Of a DNA stretch of 64,000 nucleotides, positions 42,920 through 60,476 are shown piece by piece; position 1 is the first letter of the stretch, and every line of letters begins with the position of its first letter. Origin of the DNA: Mycolicibacterium sp. TUM20985 (lineage in GTDB: Bacteria > Actinomycetota > Actinomycetes > Mycobacteriales > Mycobacteriaceae). The position numbers and the translations under genes are program-made. The stretch spans positions 1,488,001-1,552,000 of the forward strand of contig NZ_AP027291.1 in NCBI RefSeq assembly GCF_030295745.1. Direction: 5' to 3'. The notes beneath the pieces are model-generated. The model saw only the letters and a program-made list of their open reading frames with translations. It did no database searches and was not told where the DNA came from.

Positions 42920-43732
42920 ATGAATGAGACCTTCCTCGCCGCCGAGGGTGGAGCACCGATCCACGTCGGGACCCATGAGTACGTGTTCCATTTCCTGGGC
43001 ATGACCTTCAACGGCGACACCATCATCTCCACCTCGATCGCGGCCGTCATCGTCATCGCGCTCGCGTTCTACCTGAAGTCCAAGGTCACCTCGACCGGTG
43101 TGCCCGGCGGAGTTCAACTGTTCTTCGAGACCATCACGATTCAGATGCGCCAGCAGGTCGAGGCCGCGATCGGCATGAAGATCGCTCCGTTCGTGCTACC
43201 GCTCGCCGTGACCATCTTCGTGTTCATCCTGGTGTCGAACTGGCTTGCGGTGCTGCCGGTGCAGTATGGCGGATCCGACGGCGCCGCAGGCGAATTGATC
43301 AAGGCGCCTGCGTCGGACATCAACTACGTGCTGGCGCTCGCCGCGTTCGTCTTCATCTGTTACCACGCTGCAGGTGTGTGGCGTCGCGGCGGCTGGGGCC
43401 ACGCGAAGAAGGTCGTCAAGGGTCACGTCACGTTGATGGCGCCGATCAACATCATCGAGGAACTCGCCAAGCCGATCTCGTTGGCTCTGCGACTCTTTGG
43501 CAACATCTTCGCCGGCGGCATCCTGGTCGCGCTCATCGCGATGTTCCCCTGGTACATCCAGTGGGCACCCAATGCCATCTGGAAGACGTTCGACCTCTTC
43601 GTCGGTCTGATCCAGGCGTTCATCTTCGCCCTGTTGACGATTCTGTACTTCAGTCAGTCGATGGAGCTCGATCACGACGACGACCACGATGCCAAGGACA
43701 GTCACGACACCAAAGAAGAAGCGCACCACTAA
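42920..43732 (+). CDS. atpB: ATP synthase F0 subunit a
   Basis: 270 residues, five to six transmembrane helices. The proton-path Arg lies in [37 protein letters not shown] and [18 protein letters not shown] are the other conserved helices. A charged Asp/His-rich C-terminal tail ([14 protein letters not shown]) follows, longer than in many bacteria. Confidence 0.97.
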   Translation: MNETFLAAEGGAPIHVGTHEYVFHFLGMTFNGDTIISTSIAAVIVIALAFYLKSKVTSTGVPGGVQLFFETITIQMRQQVEAAIGMKIAPFVLPLAVTIFVFILVSNWLAVLPVQYGGSDGAAGELIKAPASDINYVLALAAFVFICYHAAGVWRRGGWGHAKKVVKGHVTLMAPINIIEELAKPISLALRLFGNIFAGGILVALIAMFPWYIQWAPNAIWKTFDLFVGLIQAFIFALLTILYFSQSMELDHDDDHDAKDSHDTKEEAHH

Positions 43733-43798
43733 AAGCCAGTACGACCCCGTACGCCAGCAGTCCTGGTGGTACCACCACCAGTTACCAAGGAGGAATAA

Positions 43799-44056
<258 letters not shown>

Positions 44057-44065
44057 ATCGTCGGC

Positions 44066-44602
44066 ATGGGTGAACTCTGGTCAACCGTCCTGGCGGACGG
44101 CATCAACATCCTGGCCTCCAGCCAGGCAGCGGGCGAAGGAGGCGGCGGGGGGAACAACTTCCTGATCCCCAACGGGACCTTCTTCGTCGTGCTGATCATC
44201 TTCCTGATCGTCCTCGGTGTGATCACGAAATGGGTTGTGCCACCGATCAGCAAGGTTCTCGCGGAGCGGGAGGCCATGCTGGCCAAGACGGCGGGGGACT
44301 CCCGCAAGTCGGCGGAACAGGTCGCAGCGGCGCAAGCCGACTACGACCAGGCGATGGCCGGAGCTCGCTCCGAGGCGTCGTCGATCCGCGACGAGGCCCG
44401 GGTGGCCGGTCGGCAGGTCATCGACGAGAAGCGCGCCGAGGCCAGCGGTGAGGTCGCCGAGACCGTAAGCGAGGCAGATGCCGAATTGGCCGGACAGCGC
44501 TCGTCGACGGAATCCGCCCTCGAGTCGTCGGTGGACAGCCTGTCCACCACGCTGGCGAGCCGCATTCTGGGCGTCGACGTGCAATCAGGCGGGAGCCGCT
44601 AA
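44066..44602 (+). CDS. atpF: ATP synthase F0 subunit b
   Basis: 178 residues. One membrane helix (about 36-58, [20 protein letters not shown]) and a long charged coiled-coil stalk to the end. Pairs with the b-like N-terminus of the fused AtpH protein to form the peripheral stalk. A Gly-rich segment (GEGGGGGNN) precedes the helix. Confidence 0.96.
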   Translation: MGELWSTVLADGINILASSQAAGEGGGGGNNFLIPNGTFFVVLIIFLIVLGVITKWVVPPISKVLAEREAMLAKTAGDSRKSAEQVAAAQADYDQAMAGARSEASSIRDEARVAGRQVIDEKRAEASGEVAETVSEADAELAGQRSSTESALESSVDSLSTTLASRILGVDVQSGGSR

Positions 44603-45937
44603 ATGTCGACATTCATCGGTCAGCTGATCGGGTTCGCGCTCATCGTCTACATCCTGTGGCGCTTCGTCGTGCCGCCGGTGAAGACGATGATGCAGAAGCA
44701 GCAGGACGCGGTGCGCACGGCGCTCGCCGAAAGTGCCGAAGCGGAGAAGAAACTCGCCGAAGCGGACGCCATGCACGCGAAGGCGCTCGAAGAGGCGGAA
44801 CGGGAAGCCTCGAAGGTCACCGAGGAGGCGCGGCACGATTCCGAGCGCATCGCCAGCCAATTGCAGGAGCAGGCGGGCGTCGAAGCCGAACGCCTCAAGG
44901 CTCAAGGTGCGCAGCAGGTTCAGCTCATGCGGCAGCAACTGATCCGGCAGCTGCGGCAGGGTCTCGGACAGGAGTCGGTCGGCAAGGCCGACGAGCTGGT
45001 GCGTGCCCACGTGGCCGATCCGGCCGCACAGGCCGCCACAGTGGATCGCTTCCTCGACGAGCTTGACGACATGGCCCCGTCGAGCGCGACGGTCGAGACC
45101 GGCGCGTCGGCACGGTTCCGCGCTGCCAGCCGTGAGGCGTTCGCCACGCTCAGCGGCGAATTCGACGACGTGGCAGGTGATCTCGACTCGTCGGGTTTGA
45201 CCACGCTCGCCGACGAACTCGCTTCGGTGGTATCGGTGCTCATCGCCGAGCCCAGCCTCACCAAGAATCTCGCCAAGCCCAGCGACGATCACGATGCCAA
45301 GGTCCGCCTCGTCGATCGGCTCTTCGGCGGCAAGGTGGACGATCACACGCTGAAGCTGCTGCGCGCCGCGGCATCCCAGCGGTGGTCCGCGGAGGCCGAT
45401 CTGGTCGCCGGGGTCGAGCACACCGCACGTCTTGCCCTTCTGAAGCGTGCCGAGCTCGACGATGAGGTCGACGCCGTCGAGGACCAGCTCTTCCGCTTCG
45501 GTCGCGTCCTCGACGCCGAACCGCGCCTGTCCGCTGCACTCGGTGACTACACGACGCCGGCGAGCGGCCGAGTCGAGTTGCTGAACAAGGTCATCGAGGG
45601 TTCCGGTGTCACGGGGACCGCGGCTGCTCTGCTGTCACAGACGATCAGCCAGCTTCGCGGCGAACGGGCCGACGAGGCGGTCGTCGATTTGGCCGAACTC
45701 GCAGTGGCCCGTCGCGGCGAGCTCGTCGCGCACGTCAGCGCGGCCGCAGACCTCTCGGACGCCCAGCGCACCCGACTGGTCGAGGTGTTGACCCGGATCT
45801 ACGGACATCCCGTGTCCGTTCAGCTCAACGTCGCGTCCGAACTGCTCGGCGGTCTCGCAATCACCGTCGGCGACGAGGTGATCGACGGCTCCATCGCGTC
45901 GCGCCTGGCCGCTGCGCAGACCCAGCTGCCCGACTGA
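44603..45937 (+). CDS. atpH: ATP synthase fused subunit b-delta
   Basis: 444 residues, a fusion specific to mycobacteria and relatives: an N-terminal b'-like membrane helix ([20 protein letters not shown]) and stalk up to about residue 160, a linker, then the delta domain ([20 protein letters not shown] to [20 protein letters not shown]). It links the stalk to the F1 head. The ATG directly follows the atpF stop codon. Confidence 0.97.
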   Translation: MSTFIGQLIGFALIVYILWRFVVPPVKTMMQKQQDAVRTALAESAEAEKKLAEADAMHAKALEEAEREASKVTEEARHDSERIASQLQEQAGVEAERLKAQGAQQVQLMRQQLIRQLRQGLGQESVGKADELVRAHVADPAAQAATVDRFLDELDDMAPSSATVETGASARFRAASREAFATLSGEFDDVAGDLDSSGLTTLADELASVVSVLIAEPSLTKNLAKPSDDHDAKVRLVDRLFGGKVDDHTLKLLRAAASQRWSAEADLVAGVEHTARLALLKRAELDDEVDAVEDQLFRFGRVLDAEPRLSAALGDYTTPASGRVELLNKVIEGSGVTGTAAALLSQTISQLRGERADEAVVDLAELAVARRGELVAHVSAAADLSDAQRTRLVEVLTRIYGHPVSVQLNVASELLGGLAITVGDEVIDGSIASRLAAAQTQLPD

Positions 45938-45973
45938 CCCACAATCCACATCAAAAGGTAGGAAGACCAGAAC

Positions 45974-47623
45974 ATGGCAGAGTTGACAATCTCCGCTGCT
46001 GACATCGAAGGTGCCGTCGAGGAGTACGTGTCCTCGTTCTCCGCCGATACCGAGCGCGAAGAGATCGGCACGGTCATCGACGCCGGTGACGGCATCGCGC
46101 ACATCGAGGGCCTGCCCTCGGTGATGACGCAGGAGCTCCTCGAGTTCCCCGGTGGCGTTCTCGGTGTCGCACTGAACCTGGACGAGCACAGCATTGGCGC
46201 GGTCATCCTCGGCGACTTCGAGAAGATCGAGCAGGGCCAGCAGGTCAAGCGCACCGGTGAAGTGTTGTCGGTCCCCGTCGGTGACGCATTCCTCGGACGC
46301 GTGGTCAACCCCCTGGGCCAGCCGATCGACGCGCAAGGCGACATCGAAACGGACACCCGCCGCGCGCTCGAAGTCCAGGCACCGTCGGTGGTTCAGCGGC
46401 AGGGCGTGTCCGAGCCGCTGCAGACCGGCATCAAGGCCATCGATGCGATGACCCCGATCGGTCGCGGGCAACGTCAGCTGATCATCGGCGACCGCAAGAC
46501 CGGCAAGACCGCCGTCTGCGTGGACACGATCCTCAACCAGCGTCAGGCGTGGGAAACCGGTGATCCCAAGCAGCAGGTGCGCTGCGTGTACGTCGCGATC
46601 GGCCAGAAGGGCACCACGATCGCCAGCGTCAAGCGCGCGCTCGAAGAGGGCGGCGCGATGGAGTACACCACCATCGTGGCGTCCCCGGCCTCTGACCCCG
46701 CCGGCTTCAAGTGGCTTGCGCCGTACACGGGTTCGGCCATCGGTCAACACTGGATGTACGACGGCAAGCACGTTCTCATCGTGTTCGACGATCTGTCCAA
46801 GCAGGCCGACGCCTACCGCGCGATCTCGCTGCTGCTGCGCCGCCCGCCAGGTCGCGAGGCGTTCCCCGGCGACGTCTTCTACCTGCACTCCCGTCTGCTG
46901 GAACGTTGTGCGAAGCTGTCCGACGAACTGGGCGGTGGTTCGATGACCGGCCTGCCGATCATCGAGACCAAGGCCAACGACATCTCGGCGTTCATTCCCA
47001 CCAACGTCATCTCGATCACCGACGGCCAGTGCTTCCTGGAGTCCGACCTGTTCAACCAGGGCGTGCGACCGGCCATCAACGTGGGTGTGTCGGTGTCTCG
47101 CGTCGGTGGTGCCGCGCAGATCAAGGCCATGAAGGAGGTCGCGGGCTCCTTGCGACTGGACCTGTCGCAGTATCGCGAATTGGAGTCCTTCGCGGCGTTC
47201 GCGTCCGATCTGGACCCGACCTCGAAGGCGCAGCTCGAGCGCGGCAGCCGGCTGGTGGAGCTGCTCAAGCAGCCCCAGTACAGCCCGCTGTCGGTCGAGC
47301 AGCAGGTCATCGCGATCTTCCTCGGCACCAAGGGTCACCTGGATTCGGTCCCCGTGGAAGACGTCCAGCGCTTCGAGTCCGAGTTCCTCGAGCACGTCGG
47401 CGCGAGCCACGAGGGCATCTTGAGCGACATCCGGGAGAGCAAGAAGTTCCCGGAAGAGGCCCAGGAGAAGTTGACCGAGATCGTCAACGACTTCAAGAAG
47501 GGATTCGCCGCCACCGACGGTAGCTCCGTTGCCGTCAACGAGGCCGAGACCGAGGCGATGGACGAAGAGGACGTCGAGAAGGAATCGGTCAAGGTTCGCA
47601 AGCCGGCGCCGAAGAAGAAGTAG
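45974..47623 (+). CDS. atpA: ATP synthase F1 subunit alpha
   Basis: 549 residues. Nucleotide-binding P-loop [45 protein letters not shown]. The C-terminus carries the mycobacterial extension of about 35 residues (from [11 protein letters not shown] to VRKPAPKKK), known in the genus to suppress ATP hydrolysis. AGGTAGGAAGA before the ATG. Confidence 0.98.
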   Translation: MAELTISAADIEGAVEEYVSSFSADTEREEIGTVIDAGDGIAHIEGLPSVMTQELLEFPGGVLGVALNLDEHSIGAVILGDFEKIEQGQQVKRTGEVLSVPVGDAFLGRVVNPLGQPIDAQGDIETDTRRALEVQAPSVVQRQGVSEPLQTGIKAIDAMTPIGRGQRQLIIGDRKTGKTAVCVDTILNQRQAWETGDPKQQVRCVYVAIGQKGTTIASVKRALEEGGAMEYTTIVASPASDPAGFKWLAPYTGSAIGQHWMYDGKHVLIVFDDLSKQADAYRAISLLLRRPPGREAFPGDVFYLHSRLLERCAKLSDELGGGSMTGLPIIETKANDISAFIPTNVISITDGQCFLESDLFNQGVRPAINVGVSVSRVGGAAQIKAMKEVAGSLRLDLSQYRELESFAAFASDLDPTSKAQLERGSRLVELLKQPQYSPLSVEQQVIAIFLGTKGHLDSVPVEDVQRFESEFLEHVGASHEGILSDIRESKKFPEEAQEKLTEIVNDFKKGFAATDGSSVAVNEAETEAMDEEDVEKESVKVRKPAPKKK

Positions 47624-47628
47624 GAGAC

Positions 47629-48552
47629 ATGGCAGCCACACTGCGCGAGCTACGCGGACGCATCCGCTCCGCCGGGTCGATCAAGAAGATCACCAAGGCC
47701 CAGGAGCTCATTGCGACGTCGCGGATTGCCAAGGCGCAAGCGCGCGTTCAGGCAGCTCGGCCGTACGCAGAAGAGATCACCAACATGCTCACCGAGTTGG
47801 CGGGTGCCAGTGCGCTGGATCATCCGCTGCTCGTCGAGCGGGAGTCGCCCAAGCGCGCCGGTGTGCTCGTCGTGTCCTCCGACCGGGGGCTCTGCGGGGC
47901 CTACAACGCCAACGTGCTGCGGCAGTCCGAGGAGCTCTTCGCGCTGCTGCGTGACGAGGGCAAGACGCCCGTGATCTACGCGGTGGGACGAAAGGCCTTG
48001 GGCTACTACAACTTTCGTCAGCGCGAGGTCAAGGATTCCTGGACCGGCTTCTCCGAGCGACCCACCTACGACCAGGCCCGTGAGATTGCCGACGTGCTCG
48101 TCGCCGCCTTCATGGCGGGGGTCGACGACGAAGACGGGGACGCTGGCGACGACGGCATTCTGGGCGTAGACGAACTGCACATCGTCTTCACCCAGTTCAG
48201 GTCGATGCTGTCTCAGTCGGCAATTGCCCTGCGGGTCGCGCCGATGGTGATCGAGTACGTCGGTGAGCACGAAGACGGTCCGCAGACGCTGTTCTCGTTC
48301 GAGCCGAACGCCGAGCAACTGTTCGACGCGCTGCTGCCGCGCTACATCGCCACTCGGGTCTACTCGGCACTGTTGGAAGCCGCGGCCTCCGAATCCGCGT
48401 CGCGGCGCCGCGCGATGAAGTCGGCCACCGACAACGCCGACGATCTGATCAAGGCGTTGACGCTGGAGGCCAACCGCGAGCGTCAGGCTCAGATCACCCA
48501 GGAAATCAGCGAGATCGTCGGCGGCGCGAATGCGCTCTCCGACGCCAAGTAG
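47629..48552 (+). CDS. atpG: ATP synthase F1 subunit gamma
   Basis: 307 residues. N-terminal coiled coil ([20 protein letters not shown]), [12 protein letters not shown] and the C-terminal RMAMK-like region ([20 protein letters not shown]). The mycobacterial acidic loop [18 protein letters not shown] (about residues 164-181) is present; in M. tuberculosis this loop limits ATP hydrolysis. Confidence 0.97.
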   Translation: MAATLRELRGRIRSAGSIKKITKAQELIATSRIAKAQARVQAARPYAEEITNMLTELAGASALDHPLLVERESPKRAGVLVVSSDRGLCGAYNANVLRQSEELFALLRDEGKTPVIYAVGRKALGYYNFRQREVKDSWTGFSERPTYDQAREIADVLVAAFMAGVDDEDGDAGDDGILGVDELHIVFTQFRSMLSQSAIALRVAPMVIEYVGEHEDGPQTLFSFEPNAEQLFDALLPRYIATRVYSALLEAAASESASRRRAMKSATDNADDLIKALTLEANRERQAQITQEISEIVGGANALSDAK

Positions 48553-50031
<1,479 letters not shown>

Positions 50032-50060
50032 TGAGCGCTCTTACCGAGAGGTGGTGACCG

Positions 50061-50426
50061 GTGGCTGAGATTCACGTCGAGATCGTCGCCGTCGAGCGTG
50101 AGTTGTGGTCGGGTGACGCGACATTCGTGTTCACCCGCACCACGGCGGGCGAGATCGGCATCCTGCCCAGGCACATCCCGTTGGTCGCCCAACTGGTCGA
50201 CGACGCCATGGTGCGTGTCGAGCGCGATGGCGAGGACGACCTCCGCATCGCCGTCGACGGAGGCTTCCTGTCCGTCACCGAGGAAGCCGTTCGGATCCTG
50301 GTCGAGAACGCTGAATTCGAGTCGGAGATCAACGCCGACCAAGCCAAGCAGGACGCCGAGTCGGATGACGAGCGCACCGCGGCATGGGGCCGGGCCCGCC
50401 TGCGCGCACTAGGCGAACTCGACTGA
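50061..50426 (+). CDS. atpC: ATP synthase F1 subunit epsilon
   Basis: 121 residues from GTG 50061 with GAGAGGTGGTG upstream. Beta-sandwich domain ([38 protein letters not shown]) and a short C-terminal helix pair, as in other mycobacteria, where the C-terminal domain is reduced. Last subunit gene; DUF2550 follows after seven bases. Confidence 0.96.
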   Translation: MAEIHVEIVAVERELWSGDATFVFTRTTAGEIGILPRHIPLVAQLVDDAMVRVERDGEDDLRIAVDGGFLSVTEEAVRILVENAEFESEINADQAKQDAESDDERTAAWGRARLRALGELD

Positions 50427-50433
50427 CGTCGCG

Positions 50434-50880
50434 ATGAGCGCGTCCATGCTGATCATGGTCGTGCTGGTCGGTGTGTTGGGGCTGGTCGTCGTGGCGCTCA
50501 GCTACCGGCTGTGGAAGCTACGTCAGGTTGGCGGATCGGCAGCGATCCTGCGCGACGTTCCCGCGGTCGGCGGGCACGGGTGGCGCCACGGAGTAGTCCG
50601 CTATCGCGGTGGTGAGGCCGGTTTCTACCGGCTGTCGAGCCTGCGATGGTGGCCCGACCGGCGGCTTTCCCGGCGTGGCATCGAGGTGGTGTCGCGCCGC
50701 GCGCCACGAGGTGACGAGTTCGACATCATGAGCTCGGAGATCGTCGTCCTCGAACTCCGCGACACCGGTCCGGAGAGCCGCAGGGGGTACGAGATCGCCC
50801 TCGACCGTGGCGCTTTGACCGCGTTCACCTCGTGGCTCGAGTCGCGGCCGTCCCCCAGGGCCCGCAGGCGACCGAGCTAG
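50434..50880 (+). CDS. DUF2550 membrane-anchored protein
   Basis: 148 residues. One N-terminal membrane helix (SMLIMVVLVGVLGLVVVALS) and a basic soluble domain (RGGEAGFYRLSSLRWWPDRR, RRAPRGDEFDIMSSEIVVLE). Conserved at the end of mycobacterial ATP synthase operons (Rv1312 position); function unknown. Its stop overlaps the convergent cobalamin adenosyltransferase by four bases. Confidence 0.9.
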   Translation: MSASMLIMVVLVGVLGLVVVALSYRLWKLRQVGGSAAILRDVPAVGGHGWRHGVVRYRGGEAGFYRLSSLRWWPDRRLSRRGIEVVSRRAPRGDEFDIMSSEIVVLELRDTGPESRRGYEIALDRGALTAFTSWLESRPSPRARRRPS

Positions 50881-51452
50881 CTCTTCGTCCGGCCGGGCTG
50901 CCAGAGCACATCGCCATCGGGATTGGCGACGCGCGACAGGATGAACAGTAGGTCCGAGAGCCGATTGAGATATTTGGCGGGCAGCAGGCTGATCGAATCC
51001 CCGTGCGCGTCGATCGCTTGCCACGCGGAGCGCTCCGCTCGTCGCGCCACCGTCCGCGCCACGTGCAGCAGTGCGGACAACGCGGTCCCGCCCGGCAGCA
51101 CGAACGAATTCAGGGCCGGGAGAGGCTCATTGAACTCGTCGCACCAGGTCTCGAGGCGGTCGACGTAGTCCTGGGTGATGCGCAAGGGCGGATGTTCCGG
51201 GTTGTCGACGACGGGTGTGGACAGGTCGGCACCCGCGTCGAACAGGTCGTTTTGGATCTGGCGTAGGACGCCGAGGATCCGCTCGTTGGGCGCGCCAAGC
51301 GACACCGCGACGCCGATCGCGGCGTTGGTCTCGTCGCAGTCGGCGTAGGCCTTCAGCCGGGGATCGTTCTTCGACACCCTGCTGAAATCGCTGAGGCTGG
51401 TGGATCCGTCATCGCCAGTTCGCGTGTAGATGCGGGTCAGGTGGACTGCCAT
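50877..51452 (-). CDS. ATP:cob(I)alamin adenosyltransferase, PduO type
   Basis: 191 residues. [20 protein letters not shown] is the PduO ATP-binding motif; [19 protein letters not shown] and [26 protein letters not shown] follow. It attaches the adenosyl group to cobalamin. ATG 51450-51452 chosen because the family motif begins eight residues later; upstream sequence belongs to the murA region on the other strand. Rv1314c position. The M. tuberculosis transposase gene Rv1313c is not present here. Confidence 0.95.
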   Translation of the reverse strand: MAVHLTRIYTRTGDDGSTSLSDFSRVSKNDPRLKAYADCDETNAAIGVAVSLGAPNERILGVLRQIQNDLFDAGADLSTPVVDNPEHPPLRITQDYVDRLETWCDEFNEPLPALNSFVLPGGTALSALLHVARTVARRAERSAWQAIDAHGDSISLLPAKYLNRLSDLLFILSRVANPDGDVLWQPGRTKS

Positions 51453-51522
51453 GGAAGAAACCGTACCCGGGCCCACCGGGCGAAACGGACCTCGGTCGTC
51501 CCCGCTGTTTACACTGAGCTCC

Positions 51523-52776
51523 GTGAGCGAGCGATTCGTGGTGACCGGTGGTACTCGGTTGTCAGGCGAAGTTGCCGTCGGGGGAGCGAAGAACAGTGTG
51601 CTGAAGCTGATGGCCGCGTCGCTTCTTGCGGAGGGCACCAGCACCATCACCAACTGCCCCGACATCCTGGACGTTCCGCTGATGGCCGAGGTGCTTCGAG
51701 GTCTAGGAGCCACGGTCGAGCTCGACGGCGACACCGTACGGGTCACCTCACCCGACGAGCTGAAGTACGACGCGGACTTCGCGGCGGTACGGCAGTTCCG
51801 GGCGTCGGTATGCGTCCTTGGCCCGCTGGTCGGACGGTGCAAGAAGGCGAAGGTCGCGCTGCCGGGGGGTGACGCGATCGGATCGCGGCCGCTCGACATG
51901 CATCAGGCCGGCCTGCGCCAACTCGGCGCACGCTGCAACATCGAGCACGGTTGCGTGGTGGCCGAGGCGGATCATCTGCGAGGTGCGGAGATTCAACTCG
52001 AGTTCCCGTCGGTCGGCGCCACCGAGAACATCCTGATGGCCGCCGTTCTCGCCGAGGGCGTCACGACGATCCACAACTCCGCGCGCGAACCCGACGTGGT
52101 CGATCTCTGCACGATGCTCAACCAGATGGGGGCGGAGATCTCCGGGGCGGGTTCACCGACAATGACGATCACCGGGGTGGATCGACTGCATCCCACCGAG
52201 CACCGGGTAATCGGCGACCGGATCGTGGCCGCCACCTGGGGTATCGCCGCCGCGATGACGCGCGGCGACATCTCGGTGACCGGCGTCGACCCGCAGCACC
52301 TCCAACTGGTGCTCCACAAACTTCACGACGCCGGCGCGACGGTCACGCAGGACGACAACGGGTTCCGCATCGTGCAGTACGAGCGGCCCAAGGCGATCAA
52401 CATGGCCACGCTGCCGTTCCCGGGCTTCCCGACGGATCTGCAGCCGATGGCGATCGGTCTGGCGAGCATCGCCGACGGAACGTCGATGATCACCGAGAAC
52501 GTGTTCGAAGCACGTTTCCGCTTCGTGGAGGAGATGATCCGGCTCGGTGCGGACGCGCGCACGGACGGGCATCACGCCGTGGTCCGCGGCATCAAGCAGC
52601 TCTCGAGCGCGCCGGTGTGGGCCTCGGACATCCGCGCCGGCGCCGGCTTGGTGCTGGCCGGACTGGTGGCGGATGGGGACACCGAGGTGCACGACGTCTT
52701 CCACATCGACCGCGGTTACCCCTTGTTCGTGGAGAACCTCGTCAGCCTGGGGGCCGAAATCGAGCGCGTGTCATAG
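51523..52776 (+). CDS. murA: UDP-N-acetylglucosamine 1-carboxyvinyltransferase
   Basis: 417 residues from GTG 51523. [20 protein letters not shown] carries the catalytic Lys22-Asn23; [19 protein letters not shown] has Asp117 where most bacteria have the Cys that reacts with fosfomycin, so intrinsic fosfomycin resistance is expected, as in M. tuberculosis. Further EPT-fold repeats ([28 protein letters not shown]) are normal. First step of peptidoglycan synthesis. Just upstream of the rRNA operon. Confidence 0.98.
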   Translation: MSERFVVTGGTRLSGEVAVGGAKNSVLKLMAASLLAEGTSTITNCPDILDVPLMAEVLRGLGATVELDGDTVRVTSPDELKYDADFAAVRQFRASVCVLGPLVGRCKKAKVALPGGDAIGSRPLDMHQAGLRQLGARCNIEHGCVVAEADHLRGAEIQLEFPSVGATENILMAAVLAEGVTTIHNSAREPDVVDLCTMLNQMGAEISGAGSPTMTITGVDRLHPTEHRVIGDRIVAATWGIAAAMTRGDISVTGVDPQHLQLVLHKLHDAGATVTQDDNGFRIVQYERPKAINMATLPFPGFPTDLQPMAIGLASIADGTSMITENVFEARFRFVEEMIRLGADARTDGHHAVVRGIKQLSSAPVWASDIRAGAGLVLAGLVADGDTEVHDVFHIDRGYPLFVENLVSLGAEIERVS

Positions 52777-52883
52777 CTTTTCGCCAGAAAACGGCGCTGG
52801 CGTGCAGTTTTGGGATATGGGCATTCCCGGGGTAGTCTCTATTCAGTGCCTACGGCCCCGGTCCTAGACCGGAAGGACGAGGA

Positions 52884-53120
52884 TTGACGTCACCGCCACT
52901 ATGAAGTACAGTGGCAGGGTTGCCTGAAATCCGGGTGTGTTGTTTGAGAACTCAATAGTGTGTTTGGTGGTTTTTGTTTGTTGTTTTTGGCTGCCTGTGG
53001 TGGGGGACTCCTCGTCTTCCTTTTTTCATGGGTGGTTTTGTTTTTTTGCCAGTTTTGACTGGTTGCTTGGTCAGGCTTGTTCTGATTCGGATTCCACCTG
53101 TCCCTTTGGGGGTGGGTTGT
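52884..53120 (+). promoter_or_regulatory. rRNA promoter and antitermination leader
   Basis: TTGACG (52884-52889), 17-base spacer, TACAGT (52907-52912) form a strong sigA-type promoter after murA. The transcript leader holds TTGTTTGAGAACTCAATAGT (about 52941-52960), the conserved boxA-like/CL segment of mycobacterial rrn leaders, then an extremely T/G-rich stretch to the 16S start, part of the RNase III processing stem. A small GGTCC/GGACC hairpin (about 52859-52877) lies just upstream of the promoter. Confidence 0.8.
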
Positions 53121-58160
<5,040 letters not shown>

Positions 58161-58286
58161 CACCCAAAAGAGCCAATTGGCCAGGAATCGTGTAACACCA
58201 CACTGACCTCGCAACCACACCATGTTCACGAAACGAACAGACCACACCCCACCACCAAATAACACGGGGCTGAAAATAAAATAGAG

Positions 58287-58400
58287 TTACGGCGGCAACA
58301 GCGGTAGGGAAACGCCCGGACCCATTCCGAACCCGGAAGCTAAGCCTACCAGCGCCAATGATACTAACCATACGGTTGGAAAAGTAGGACACCGCCGAAC
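58287..58400 (+). rRNA. rrf: 5S ribosomal RNA
   Basis: About 114 bases, TTACGGCGGCAACAGCGGTA to ACACCGCCGAAC; the ends pair (ACGGCGG/CCGCCG) and the loop CCCATTCCGAACCCGGAAG is the conserved 5S domain. 126 bases downstream of 23S. Confidence 0.96.
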
Positions 58401-58411
58401 ACCCTTTAAGC

Positions 58412-58453
58412 CCTGAGGCCCCCAATTCATTTTGGGGGCCTCAGGCATTTCTA
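58412..58453 (+). terminator. rRNA operon intrinsic terminator
   Basis: CCTGAGGCCCCCAA (58412-58425) and TTGGGGGCCTCAGG (58432-58445) form a perfect 14-base stem with a 6-base loop, followed by CATTTCTAT. It lies between 5S and the convergent ogt gene. Confidence 0.92.
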
Positions 58454-58473
58454 TATGTAGATGTCTTACTTAG

Positions 58474-58977
58474 TTAATCGAAGAGTGTCGCGACGGGATA
58501 CGCGCGATTCTTCTCCATGTCGAGCAGCTGTTTCTTCCGCTCCAATCCACCGCCGTAACCGGTCAGGCTGCCGTTCGCCCCGATGACGCGGTGGCACGGG
58601 ACGATGATTCCGATCGGATTGTGCCCATTCGCCAGCCCGACGGCCCTCGATGCTCCCGGTGCGCCTATCTGACGGGCGATCTCCCCGTATGAGCGAGTTT
58701 CGCCATACGGAATGGTGGTCAACGCAGTCCACACGCGACGCTGGAAATCCGTGCCCACCATGTCGAGGTGGAGATCGAAGTCGACCAGGTCACCGGAGAA
58801 GTACGCCTCCAGCTGTCGGACCACGTCTTCGAACATCACGGGATCGGGCTCCCAGCCCACTCGATCGGGTTCATAGGTCTGGTCGACCATCCGGAGGTGC
58901 CGCAGGCGGCCCTCGGTGCCTGCCAGGGTCAACGGCCCCACGGGGCTGTCGACAGTGCGGTAATGCAGGGTCTCCAT
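58474..58977 (-). CDS. ogt: methylated-DNA-protein cysteine methyltransferase
   Basis: 167 residues. Active-site PCHR in IGIIVPCHRVIGANGSLTGY, preceded by TDFQRRVWTALTTIPYGETR (helix-turn-helix region). It takes the alkyl group from O6-alkylguanine on its Cys. Its ATG overlaps the stop of the ada-alkA gene (TAATG), so both repair genes are read together. Rv1316c position. Confidence 0.96.
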   Translation of the reverse strand: METLHYRTVDSPVGPLTLAGTEGRLRHLRMVDQTYEPDRVGWEPDPVMFEDVVRQLEAYFSGDLVDFDLHLDMVGTDFQRRVWTALTTIPYGETRSYGEIARQIGAPGASRAVGLANGHNPIGIIVPCHRVIGANGSLTGYGGGLERKKQLLDMEKNRAYPVATLFD

Positions 58978-60476
58978 TACTTCTCCTTCGCGGCCGTCTT
59001 GGGCGGCCAGATGTTGACTTCGTGGTCTAGCGCTGTCCAAAGGTGTTGGGTCGCATATGCTCTCCACGGCCGCCAGCGGCTGCTGTGTTCGGTCAGAGCC
59101 CGCGGATCCGCCGGCAAGCCGATGGCCTTCGCCGCCGCGAGCACGCCGAGATCGGTGACCGGAAACGCGTCCGGATCGCCAAGGGCGCGCATCGCAATCA
59201 CTTCTGCCGTCCATGGCCCCACCCCGGGCAGGGCAAGCAGCTGCTCACGGGCACGGTTCCAATCGCAGCCCGGATTCAGGGCGACGTCCCCGTCGGCCAA
59301 GGCGCGGATCATCGTGATGAAGGTTTGCTGCCGGGACTTGGGGAAGGCAATGTGGGTCAGGTCGAGGTCGGCGAGCTGTTCCACGCTGGGAAACGTATGC
59401 GTGAGAGCGCCTTTGGCATCGTCGACGGGTGATCCGTAGATTCGCGCGAGACGACCGGCATGCGTTCGCGTGGCCTTGACCGAGATCTGCTGTCCGATGA
59501 CGACGCGCAACGCAAGTTCCGATTCGTCGACCGTCCGTGGGATGCGCTGACCCGGCGCCTTGGCGACCAGCGCCGTCATCTGCGGATCACGGCCGAGCAC
59601 GTCGACGACCGCTTCGGGGTCGGCGTCCAGATCGAGCAGTCGGCGGCATCTGGCGATGGCCGACGACAGATCCCTGAAGTCGTCGAGCGTCAGCTCGCAA
59701 TGGACGTGGTCCGGCTGCGGGGTCAGGCTGACGACGCCGTTGCCGGACGCGAGCCGCAACGTCCGGCGGTAGGCGCCATCGCGGAATTCCTCGACCCCGG
59801 GCACGCCGCTCGCCGCGAGATGACCGAACAAGCCCTCGTAGGCGAACGGCGTTCGGACCGGCAAACGCAGCACCACCACACCCGCACCCGCCGACTTGCC
59901 GGGGCCGAAACGTGTTCGCGCACGCTGGCGTAGCGCAGTCGGCGTCAAGGCCGTCACCGACATCAGCGTTTCGTTGAACTGGCGGATGCTGGAGAAGCCG
60001 GCGGCGAAGGCTACATCGCTGAACGGGAGCTCCGTCGTCTCGATCAGTATCCGGGCGGTCTGCGTCCGCTGCGCACGGGCCAGCGCAAGGGGGTTCGCGC
60101 CGACCTCGGCCTGCAGCAGGCGTTCGAGTTGCCGCGTGGTGTACCCGGTTCGGGTGGCCAGTCCGGTCACCCCTTCACGGTCGACGGTGCCGTCGGCGAT
60201 CAACCGCATGGCGCGCGCCACGACGTCACCGCGCACATTCCATTCGGGCGACCCGGGAGAGGCGTCGGGCCTGCAGCGCTTGCAGGCCCGGAACCCCTCT
60301 CGCTGCGCCGCCGCGGCTGTCGGGTAGAAGCGGACGTTGCGGGCGAACGGAGGCCGCACGGGACAGCTGGGCCGGCAATAGATCCGAGTCGTGAGGACGC
60401 CCGTCACGAACCAGCCGTCGAACCGGGAATCCTTCGACTGGACGGCCCGGTAACACCGGTCGAAGTCTTCGTGCAT
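58977..60476 (-). CDS. alkA: Ada-AlkA fusion: adaptive-response regulator/3-methyladenine DNA glycosylase
   Basis: 499 residues. N-terminal Ada zinc domain with cysteines in RIYCRPSCPVRPPF and FRACKRCRPD (methylphosphotriester acceptor and zinc ligands), AraC-type HTH (SDVAFAAGFSSIRQFNETLM), then the AlkA part with the HhH motif LLALPGVGPWTAEVIAMRAL and catalytic Asp in FPVTDLGVLA. Sensor, activator and glycosylase in one protein. ATG 60474-60476 chosen because the Ada domain begins directly after it. Rv1317c position. Confidence 0.95.
   Translation of the reverse strand: MHEDFDRCYRAVQSKDSRFDGWFVTGVLTTRIYCRPSCPVRPPFARNVRFYPTAAAAQREGFRACKRCRPDASPGSPEWNVRGDVVARAMRLIADGTVDREGVTGLATRTGYTTRQLERLLQAEVGANPLALARAQRTQTARILIETTELPFSDVAFAAGFSSIRQFNETLMSVTALTPTALRQRARTRFGPGKSAGAGVVVLRLPVRTPFAYEGLFGHLAASGVPGVEEFRDGAYRRTLRLASGNGVVSLTPQPDHVHCELTLDDFRDLSSAIARCRRLLDLDADPEAVVDVLGRDPQMTALVAKAPGQRIPRTVDESELALRVVIGQQISVKATRTHAGRLARIYGSPVDDAKGALTHTFPSVEQLADLDLTHIAFPKSRQQTFITMIRALADGDVALNPGCDWNRAREQLLALPGVGPWTAEVIAMRALGDPDAFPVTDLGVLAAAKAIGLPADPRALTEHSSRWRPWRAYATQHLWTALDHEVNIWPPKTAAKEK

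Noticed and set aside
45635..47641. Minus-strand open frame of 668 codons opposite atpA
   Set aside because: It is the mirror of atpA codon bias; no ribosome site or domain pattern.
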